This document shows positions 9,625 through 15,210 of a stretch of DNA of 15,210 nucleotides, piece by piece. Location of the stretch: the NCBI GenBank assembly GCA_040902925.1, contig JBBDWJ010000279.1:1-15210 (forward strand), in the 5' to 3' direction. The DNA comes from JBBDWJ01 sp040902925 (lineage in GTDB: Bacteria; Acidobacteriota; Terriglobia; Bryobacterales; UBA6623). The position numbers and the translations under genes are program-made. Each line of letters opens with the position of its first letter. Within the stretch, counting starts at the first letter, position 1. The notes below the pieces were generated by a model. That model made no database searches. It had not been told where the DNA came from and worked only from the letters and a program-made list of their open reading frames with translations.

Positions 9625-11757
9625 ATGAGAATCTATCCGGGAAGTCCGTATCCGTTGGGTGCAACGTGGGATGGCTTTGGAGTCAACTTCGCGTTGTTTT
9701 CAGAAAACGCGCAGAAGGTCGAGCTGTGCCTGTTTGACTCGACGGAAGCCAAAATGGAATCGGTTCGTCTCGAGTTGCCCGAGCAGACCGACCTGGTGTG
9801 GCACGGCTATCTGCCGGGCATTCGTCCAGGCCAGTTTTACGGCTACCGCGTTCACGGCCCTTACGAGCCTTCCGCGGGGCACCGCTTCAACGCCAACAAA
9901 GTCGTGTTGGACCCTTACGCCAAGGCCGTCGGCCGCACCATCAAATGGGCCGATGACGTCTACGGCTATCACATCGGCCATGCGGACGCCGATCTCTCGT
10001 TCGACGAGCGGGATAGCGCTACCCTGGCGCCGCTGGCGGCCGTCGTCGACACCGCCTACACCTGGGGAGACGACCGCCGCCCGCGAACTCCCTGGCACGA
10101 GACGATCATCTACGAAACGCACGTCAAAGGATTCAGCAAGCTCCATCCCGGCATTCCCGAATCGATGCGCGGCAGCTATCTGGCGCTGTGTTCGGAGCCC
10201 GCCATCCGTCATTTTCAGCAGCTCGGTGTCAGCGCGATCGAGTTGATGCCTGTGCACCATCACGCCTACGACCGCCACCTGGTCGATCGCGGCTTGTCGA
10301 ACTATTGGGGCTACAACACGCTCAGTTTTTTCGCTCCTGACCTGCGCTACTCGATGGGCTATGAGCAAACCAACGACCCCGGCAACGCCGTCAAGGAATT
10401 CAAAACCATGGTGCGCGGCCTGCACAACGCCGGGCTCGAAGTTATCCTCGACGTCGTCTATAACCACACCGCCGAGGGCAACCATCTGGGGCCGACGCTG
10501 ACGCTGCGCGGCATCGACAACGCCGCCTACTACCGCCTCGTGCCCAACGACCGCCGCTACTACATGGACTACACCGGCTGCGGCAACTCGCTCAACATGC
10601 TGCACCCCCGCGTGCTCCAGCTCATCATGGACAGCCTGCGCTACTGGGTGCTCGAAATGCACGTCGACGGTTTCCGCTTCGACCTCGCCAGCGCCCTGGC
10701 CCGGGAGTTGCACGAAGTCGACCGCCTGGGGGCGTTCTTCGACATCATTCATCAGGATCCGGTGCTCTCGCAGGTGAAACTGATCGCCGAACCCTGGGAC
10801 CTGGGCGAAGGCGGCTATCAGGTCGGCAACTTCCCGGTGTTGTGGACCGAGTGGAACGGCAAATACCGCGATGCCGTGCGGCGCTTCTGGAAAGGCGACG
10901 GCGGGCTGGCGTCGGAGATGGCCACGCGCCTGGCCGGCAGCAGCGATCTCTACGAGCACAGCGGCCGGCGGCCCTACGCCAGCATCAACTTCGTCACTTC
11001 GCACGACGGCTTTCCCCTCGAAGACCTGGTCAGCTACAACGACAAGCACAACGAGGCCAATGGCGAAGGCAATCGCGACGGCGACAACCATAACAATAGT
11101 TGGAACTGCGGAGCCGAAGGGCCCACCGATGATCCCGCGATTCGCCTGTTGCGCGCCCGCCAGAAGCGCAACCTGATGCTGACCCTGCTGTTCTCGCAGG
11201 GCGTGCCCATGCTTTGCGGCGGCGACGAGCTGAGCCGCACGCAGCACGGTAATAACAATGCCTACTGCCAGGACAATGAGATCAGTTGGTACCATTGGGA
11301 TCTCGCGCCCGAAAAGCGCGGCTTCCTGGAGTTCGTGCGCTACGTAATTCAGCTCAAGCGCCAGAACCCCGTGCTGCGCCGGCGCAAGTTCTTTCAGGGA
11401 CGCCCGCTGCGCGGCCTCGGCGTGAAGGATATCGCCTGGTACGAGCCCTCCGGCAAGGAAATGCCCGACCAGGCCTGGAACGCCCCAAACCTGCGCTGCC
11501 TCGGCGTGCGCCTGGCCGGGGCCATGACGGATGAGTACGATAAGTTAGGAGAGCCGATTGTCGGCAACGAGTTGTTCTTTGCGCTCAACGCGCACCATGA
11601 GGCCATCACGTTTCAGCTTCCTACCTCGCCAAAACGGGAGCGTTGGACCCGGGTTCTCGATACCGCCGCCGAAGACTGGGGCCGCCGCTACAAAATGCGC
11701 AGCCGCTCGTTTCCACTGCAAGGGCGCTCCATAGTGGTTTTCCAATTGCAGTCGTAG
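9625..11757 (+). CDS. glgX: Glycogen debranching enzyme GlgX (isoamylase-type)
   Basis: This GH13 debranching enzyme hydrolyses alpha-1,6 branches of glycogen, releasing short malto-oligosaccharides (EC 3.2.1.196). The 710-residue protein starts with a CBM48 domain (about 1-150; YPGSPYPLGATWDGFGVNFALFS split across its first strands, then GYRVHGPYEP). The barrel follows (about 160-590): TIIYETHVKGFSKLHPGIP, ELMPVHHHAYDRHLVDRGL, VVYNHTAEGNHLGPTL, GFRFDLASAL (Asp353), LIAEPWDLG (Glu389) and TSHDGF (Asp461), with spacing close to E. coli GlgX. GCNNxxQDNExSWYHWD-like residues and a C-terminal beta domain complete it. The gene lies 135 bp after treS-mak; that gap contains a CCATCG/CGATGG hairpin (9509-9526) and no gene. 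The ATG has only a weak ribosome site. TreX-like activity supplying TreY/TreZ, instead of pure glycogen breakdown, is possible given the treZ further downstream. Confidence 0.95.
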   Translation: MRIYPGSPYPLGATWDGFGVNFALFSENAQKVELCLFDSTEAKMESVRLELPEQTDLVWHGYLPGIRPGQFYGYRVHGPYEPSAGHRFNANKVVLDPYAKAVGRTIKWADDVYGYHIGHADADLSFDERDSATLAPLAAVVDTAYTWGDDRRPRTPWHETIIYETHVKGFSKLHPGIPESMRGSYLALCSEPAIRHFQQLGVSAIELMPVHHHAYDRHLVDRGLSNYWGYNTLSFFAPDLRYSMGYEQTNDPGNAVKEFKTMVRGLHNAGLEVILDVVYNHTAEGNHLGPTLTLRGIDNAAYYRLVPNDRRYYMDYTGCGNSLNMLHPRVLQLIMDSLRYWVLEMHVDGFRFDLASALARELHEVDRLGAFFDIIHQDPVLSQVKLIAEPWDLGEGGYQVGNFPVLWTEWNGKYRDAVRRFWKGDGGLASEMATRLAGSSDLYEHSGRRPYASINFVTSHDGFPLEDLVSYNDKHNEANGEGNRDGDNHNNSWNCGAEGPTDDPAIRLLRARQKRNLMLTLLFSQGVPMLCGGDELSRTQHGNNNAYCQDNEISWYHWDLAPEKRGFLEFVRYVIQLKRQNPVLRRRKFFQGRPLRGLGVKDIAWYEPSGKEMPDQAWNAPNLRCLGVRLAGAMTDEYDKLGEPIVGNELFFALNAHHEAITFQLPTSPKRERWTRVLDTAAEDWGRRYKMRSRSFPLQGRSIVVFQLQS

Positions 11758-11786
11758 GGCGCTCGCCGGCTCGAACGGCGCGCGCC
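11758..11786 (+). other. Hairpin immediately after the glgX stop
   Basis: Directly after TAG 11755-11757, GGCGCTCGCCG (11758-11768) pairs with CGGCGCGCGCC (11776-11786): an 11-bp GC-rich stem with one mismatch (T11763/C11781) and a 7-base loop. No T-run follows (GCAAAAGAAA comes next), so it is not a classical intrinsic terminator. It may protect the upstream mRNA 3' end, weaken read-through into glgB, or be a Rho-independent site of poor quality. Confidence 0.45.
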
Positions 11787-11840
11787 GCAAAAGAAATGGA
11801 CCTCCAGAGCAACACGCGGCCCTGCTTTGGTGTCCCCAAT

Positions 11841-11846
11841 GGGAGG
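11841..11846 (+). promoter_or_regulatory. Strong ribosome binding site of glgB
   Basis: GGGAGG lies eight bases before ATG 11855 and fixes the glgB start. A closer ATG at 11848 is out of frame. Together with the permease site this is one of only two clear Shine-Dalgarno sequences in the window. Confidence 0.75.
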
Positions 11847-11854
11847 CATGCACG

Positions 11855-13765
11855 ATGGAGACAACCAGCACGGCGCTGCTCAGCGACTATGATCTGCATT
11901 TGTTGGCGGAAGGGACGCACTACCGCACTTACGAAAAACTGGGCGCGCACATCAAGAGCGTGAACGGCTCGGTCGGCACGCATTTCGCCGTCTGGGCGCC
12001 CAACGCCGAGCGCGTCTCGGTGATCGGGGATTTCAACGGCTGGGACCCCGATGTCCATCGCATGAGCTTGAGGCCGGAGGCCGGCGTCTGGGAGACCTTC
12101 CTTCCCGGGGTGAGCGGCGGCGCTCTCTACAAATACCGCGTCTACTCCCGCTACAACGCCTACGTGGCCGACAAGGCCGACCCTTACGGCTTTGCGGCGG
12201 AAATCCGCCCGCTGAAAGCTTCGAGGGTTTGGGATATCGATAATTACGAGTGGAAAGACGCGGAGTGGATGGCCGGGCGCGGCCGCCGTCACGCCGTCGA
12301 TGCGCCCATTTCGGTGTACGAAGTGCATCTGGGTTCCTGGCGGCGTAACCCCGACGAGGGAAACCGCTGGCTGACCTATCGCGAATCGGCCCACGAACTC
12401 GCCGACTACGTGGGACACATGGGCTTCACGCATATCGAGCTGATGCCCGTCAGCGAGCATCCCTTCGACGGCTCCTGGGGCTACCAGACTGTTGGCTACT
12501 TCGCGCCGAGCAGCCGCTTCGGCAGCCCCGACGAATTCATGTATCTCGTCGATCTGCTCCACCAGAGGGGCATCGGCGTCATCATCGACTGGGTGCCTGC
12601 CCATTTCCCCACCGACGAGCACGGCCTTGGCTATTTCGACGGCACGCACTTGTTCGAGCACGCTGATCCGCGCCAGGGAAAACATCCCGATTGGGACACC
12701 CTCGTTTTTAACTTCGGCCGCCGCGAAGTGACCAATTTCCTCATCAGCAACGCGCTGTTCTGGCTCGAGAAGTATCACATCGACGGCTTGCGCGTCGACG
12801 CCGTCGCTTCGATGCTCTATCTCGATTACGCGCGGAGCGAAGGCGAGTGGATTCCCAATCAATATGGCGGTAAGGAGAACATCGAGGCGATCGACTTCCT
12901 GCGCCGCTTCAACGAGCGCGTCTACGAAGAGCATCCCGACGTAATGACCATCGCCGAGGAGTCGACGTCATGGCCGATGGTTTCACGGCCTACCTATCTG
13001 GGCGGGCTGGGCTTCGGCTACAAATGGAACATGGGTTGGATGCACGACATGCTCGACTACATGTCCCAGGACCCCGTACACCGCAGCTATCACCAGGACC
13101 GTATTACCTTCAGCATGCTCTACGCGTTCACCGAGAATTTTACGCTGCCGTTCTCGCACGACGAAGTCGTCCACATGAAGGGCTCGATGATTTCCAAGAT
13201 GCCCGGCGACGATTGGCAGAAGTTCGCCAACCTCAGGTTGCTGTATGGCTACATGACCGGGCACCCCGGCAAGAAGCTGCTGTTCATGGGCTGCGAGATC
13301 GGCCAATGGAACGAGTGGAACCACGATGGCAGCATCGAGTGGCATCTGCTGGAGTACCCGCTCCATCAAGGCCTGCAGCGTTGGGTGCGCGACCTGAACA
13401 CGTTCTACAGGGGCACGCCAGCCGTCCACGAAGTCGAATTCGATTACCGCGGATTCGAGTGGATCGACTGCAACGACCGCGCCACCAGCGCCATCACGTT
13501 CCTGCGCCGCGGTCACGATCCCGACGACATCGCCGTGTTCGCCTGCAATTTCACGCCCGTGCCGCGCCACAACTACCGCATCGGCGTGCCGCGCGGTGGC
13601 TGGTACAAGGAAGTGCTCAACAGCGACGCCGCCATCTATGCCGGAAGCGGCCAGGGCAACGCCGGGGGCGCGGAAGCGGCGCCGGCGCCAATGCACGGCC
13701 GCACGCACTCGCTAACGGTGACGCTGCCGCCGCTAAGCATGGTGGTATTCAAGCCCGAAGCATAG
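11855..13765 (+). CDS. glgB: 1,4-alpha-glucan branching enzyme GlgB (short form, without N1 module)
   Basis: The enzyme cuts an alpha-1,4 chain and re-attaches it through an alpha-1,6 bond (EC 2.4.1.18), building branched glucan from GlgE product. The 636-residue protein begins at the end of the usual N1 module (DLHLLAEGTHYRTYEKLGAH, about 13-32) and goes straight into CBM48 (about 35-130; HFAVWAPNAERVSVIGDFNGW). The GH13 barrel (about 150-510) shows YEVHLGSWRR, ELMPVSEHPFDGSWGYQ, GLRVDAVASMLY (Asp315), TIAEEST (Glu368) and FSHDEVVHMKGS (Asp436); spacings of 53 and 68 equal those of E. coli GlgB. The C-terminal beta domain holds a small Gly/Ala insert (GQGNAGGAEAAPAP, about 597-610). Loss of a second N1 repeat is common in short GlgB forms and affects transferred chain length. 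The gene is 97 bp downstream of glgX and is followed at once by a 10-bp hairpin. Confidence 0.97.
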   Translation: METTSTALLSDYDLHLLAEGTHYRTYEKLGAHIKSVNGSVGTHFAVWAPNAERVSVIGDFNGWDPDVHRMSLRPEAGVWETFLPGVSGGALYKYRVYSRYNAYVADKADPYGFAAEIRPLKASRVWDIDNYEWKDAEWMAGRGRRHAVDAPISVYEVHLGSWRRNPDEGNRWLTYRESAHELADYVGHMGFTHIELMPVSEHPFDGSWGYQTVGYFAPSSRFGSPDEFMYLVDLLHQRGIGVIIDWVPAHFPTDEHGLGYFDGTHLFEHADPRQGKHPDWDTLVFNFGRREVTNFLISNALFWLEKYHIDGLRVDAVASMLYLDYARSEGEWIPNQYGGKENIEAIDFLRRFNERVYEEHPDVMTIAEESTSWPMVSRPTYLGGLGFGYKWNMGWMHDMLDYMSQDPVHRSYHQDRITFSMLYAFTENFTLPFSHDEVVHMKGSMISKMPGDDWQKFANLRLLYGYMTGHPGKKLLFMGCEIGQWNEWNHDGSIEWHLLEYPLHQGLQRWVRDLNTFYRGTPAVHEVEFDYRGFEWIDCNDRATSAITFLRRGHDPDDIAVFACNFTPVPRHNYRIGVPRGGWYKEVLNSDAAIYAGSGQGNAGGAEAAPAPMHGRTHSLTVTLPPLSMVVFKPEA

Positions 13766-13766
13766 T

Positions 13767-13790
13767 AGGACAGACAATCCTGTCTGTCCT
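13767..13790. repeat. Perfect 10-bp stem palindrome after glgB (dispersed-repeat type)
   Basis: AGGACAGACA (13767-13776), loop ATCC, TGTCTGTCCT (13781-13790): a perfect stem starting one base after the glgB stop. Translated, it yields the GQTILSV string that recurs in spurious ORFs from intergenic palindromes of several soil phyla, which suggests a REP/MITE-like family (from memory, not searched). It may also end or stabilise the glgB transcript, but no T-tract follows. Confidence 0.6.
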
Positions 13791-13849
13791 CTGCCCATGG
13801 CGGCGATGGGGTGTCATCGAGAACAACGACCTTTTCAGCCATGGGTAAC

Positions 13850-13868
13850 GCCGCACCGCAGGTGCGGC
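13850..13868 (+). terminator. GC-rich hairpin, possible terminator of the glgE-glgB block
   Basis: GCCGCACC (13850-13857), loop GCA, GGTGCGGC (13861-13868) make a perfect 8-bp stem. Eight bases later comes CTTTT. The T-run is short and set back, so termination is uncertain; it may instead be part of the adjoining repeat element. Confidence 0.35.
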
Positions 13869-13872
13869 AGGA

Positions 13873-13945
13873 CCCCTTTTGCCTGTTGCCTTTTGCACTT
13901 TGCCTTTTGCCTTGCTTTGTCCTCACCTTTTGCCGTGCTTTGTCT
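13873..13945. repeat. Imperfect tandem CCTTTTGC / GCAAAAGG low-complexity tract
   Basis: The tract reads as degenerate copies of TTTTGCC, TTTTGCA, TTTGCC, TTTTGCC, TGCTTTG and so on, with clear units at about 13877, 13891, 13899, 13904 and 13928. It is pyrimidine-rich on the plus strand and differs sharply from the flanking GC-rich DNA. Similar GCAAAAGGCAAAAG tracts are seen between genes in acidobacterial genomes (recollection, not searched). Function unknown. Confidence 0.55.
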
Positions 13946-14141
13946 GCCCCGCCGCGAGTAAAATGGCCAAACACGCCTCGCGTCTTGGAACCGAACCGTA
14001 TATCCTTGAAGACGTGCGGCAACGGGTCGTCGTCGTTTCGCTCGAATATCAGAAACCAACGGACGCCACAAGCTTGAAAAAGCAACGGCCTTTCCCAACC
14101 GCAACCCATCGCGCAGTAAGTTGCTCTCCGCCGTGAATCCA

Positions 14142-15210
14142 ATGAATTGGCAACCCTCGATAGGCGCATGGATCGAGGACGATGGAGTTCGTTTCCGCGT
14201 CTGGTCGCCGTCGTCCCAAACCGTCGAAGTGGAAATCGTGCCGCCGGACGGCGCCGCGCGGGTGATTCCGCTCTCGCGCGAGGATGACGGAATATTCACG
14301 GCTCATATCGGCGCCATCGGTCCGCAAACTCGCTATCGATATCGCCTCGACGGCGGCAATTTGTTGCCCGATATTGCCTCGCGCTATCAGCCCACGGGCG
14401 TGCATGGCCCTTCCGAGATCACCGATCCCGCCGCGTTCGCGTGGTCGGACCAGGAGTGGGGCGGTATCGAGCTTCGAGACGTGATCGCCTACGAGTTGCA
14501 CGTCGGGACGTTCACGCCCGAAGGCTCCTTCGACGCCGCCAGAGAACGGCTGCCGATGCTTCGCGACGTGGGCGTCACCGCCATCGAGCTGATGCCGCTC
14601 GGCGATTTTCCCGGAACCTGGAACTGGGGCTACGACGGCGTTTCGCTGTTCGCGCCGGCGCGATGTTACGGCAAGCCCGATGATCTGCGCCGCCTCGTCG
14701 ACGCCGCGCACCGGCAGAATCTCGCCGTGTTCCTTGATGTCGTCTACAACCACCTCGGGCCCGACGGCAATTACCTGAGCGCCTTCAGCCCCTTTTTCTT
14801 TACCGGCCGGCACCAGACACCCTGGGGGCAAGCCATCAATTTCGACGGCGAGTATAGCCAGAAGGTGCGCGATTTCTTCATCGAGAACGCGCTCTACTGG
14901 CTCCACGAGTTCCACTTCGACGGGCTGCGCCTCGACGCCACGCACGCCATCGCGGATGACAGCCCGCGCCATTTTCTCGCCGAGCTCTCCGGCCGCGTCC
15001 ACGAGTCATTCATCGAAATGAAGCGGCGGCCGTTGTTGATCGCCGAAGACAGCCGCAACCTCGCCCAGATGGTGAAACCGGCGGAAGAAAACGGCTACGC
15101 AATGGACGGCGTCTGGGCCGATGATTTCCATCACCAGGTGCGCGCCGCGCTCGCCGGTGACCGCGACGGCTATTTCGTGGACTACCAGGGCACGACCGAC
15201 GACATCGCGG
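14142..15210 (+). CDS. treZ: Malto-oligosyltrehalose trehalohydrolase TreZ (5' part, runs off the window)
   Basis: TreZ hydrolyses the bond next to the terminal trehalose of maltooligosyltrehalose, releasing trehalose (EC 3.2.1.141), after TreY has rearranged the glucan end. The visible 356 codons start MNWQPSIGAWIEDDGVRFRV, a typical CBM48-like beginning (about 1-95), and continue into a GH13 barrel: VIAYELHVGTFTPEGSFDAA, AIELMPLGDFPG, WNWGYDGVSLFAP, VVYNHLGPDGNYL, DGLRLDATHAI (Asp265 nucleophile), LLIAEDSRN (Glu302 acid/base) and the TreZ-typical VWADDFHHQVRAAL. The third catalytic Asp and the C-terminal domain are outside. A GTG at 14133 is an alternative in-frame start; ATG 14142 fits the family better. 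No clear ribosome site. treY would be expected nearby. With glgX and glgB upstream this closes a glucan-to-trehalose route. Confidence 0.95.
   Translation, partial: MNWQPSIGAWIEDDGVRFRVWSPSSQTVEVEIVPPDGAARVIPLSREDDGIFTAHIGAIGPQTRYRYRLDGGNLLPDIASRYQPTGVHGPSEITDPAAFAWSDQEWGGIELRDVIAYELHVGTFTPEGSFDAARERLPMLRDVGVTAIELMPLGDFPGTWNWGYDGVSLFAPARCYGKPDDLRRLVDAAHRQNLAVFLDVVYNHLGPDGNYLSAFSPFFFTGRHQTPWGQAINFDGEYSQKVRDFFIENALYWLHEFHFDGLRLDATHAIADDSPRHFLAELSGRVHESFIEMKRRPLLIAEDSRNLAQMVKPAEENGYAMDGVWADDFHHQVRAALAGDRDGYFVDYQGTTDDIA

Larger units (their letters stand above)
13766..14141. other. Repeat-rich intergenic region between glgB and treZ (about 375 bp)
   Basis: No gene is supported. From left to right it holds the 10-bp palindrome (13767-13790), a second hairpin (13850-13868), a CCTTTTGC-type low-complexity tract (about 13873-13945), then about 190 bp of unremarkable sequence to the treZ start. 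Short frames across it in both directions are repeat-derived (for example a Leu/Cys/Pro-rich peptide over the CCTTTTGC tract). I see no convincing promoter, although the hairpins suggest that treZ may be transcribed separately from glgB. Confidence 0.6.

Noticed and set aside
9700..11295. Long minus-strand ORF (531 codons) opposite glgX
   Set aside because: Antisense shadow of the GlgX barrel; Val/Ala-rich without domain motifs.
11621..12934. Long minus-strand ORF (437 codons) opposite glgB
   Set aside because: Antisense shadow of a clear GlgB coding region.
13873..13945. Possible CRISPR-like array
   Set aside because: Repeat units are only 7-9 bp, degenerate and without spacers of regular length; no cas genes are present.
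13811..14077. Plus-strand ORF across the spacer before treZ
   Set aside because: Its Leu/Cys/Pro-rich core is simply the translation of the CCTTTTGC repeat tract.

Overview
The window reads as chromosomal DNA of high GC content, most likely from an Acidobacteriota member. This rests on the PadR regulator + ADOP-type FtsX permease pair, which is a hallmark of that phylum, together with a TreS-maltokinase fusion and a GlgE-type glucan locus. The assignment is inference from gene families, not from a phylogenetic marker.

Left block (1-3583, all minus strand). From right to left it holds a padR-family regulator with a near-perfect palindrome just upstream of its start, and an ADOP/MacB-like permease cut off after its first half. 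A short plus-strand gene fragment abuts the permease tail to tail. Further left are a lipoprotein membrane-fusion (HlyD-like) subunit and the first 58 codons of a translationally coupled gene with an N-terminal membrane anchor. The permease and the plus-strand fragment meet at about 1835-1860, where each reading frame turns into the antisense of the other. That looks like a deletion or rearrangement scar, or an assembly join.

Spacer 3584-4063. About 480 bp with no convincing gene; it carries the PadR palindrome and a few hairpins, and separates the divergent blocks.

Right block (4064-15210, all plus strand) is a cluster for alpha-glucan and trehalose metabolism: glgE, a treS-maltokinase fusion, glgX, glgB and the 5' part of treZ. 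Trehalose is isomerised to maltose and phosphorylated to maltose 1-phosphate by the two-domain TreS-Mak. GlgE polymerises that into alpha-1,4-glucan, GlgB adds alpha-1,6 branches, GlgX removes branches, and TreZ (with TreY, not in the window) would release trehalose from glucan ends. Catalytic triads are intact in every GH13 member as far as the window shows. Thus one cluster encodes both directions of a trehalose-glucan cycle. Gaps between genes are 59 to 376 bp, and hairpins lie directly after the glgX and glgB stops, so the block may be one long transcript with internal processing points or several units.

Nothing here compels the claim of an undescribed system. The items most worth checking are the permease/fragment junction, the PadR palindrome, the post-stop hairpins and the repeat-rich spacer before treZ.
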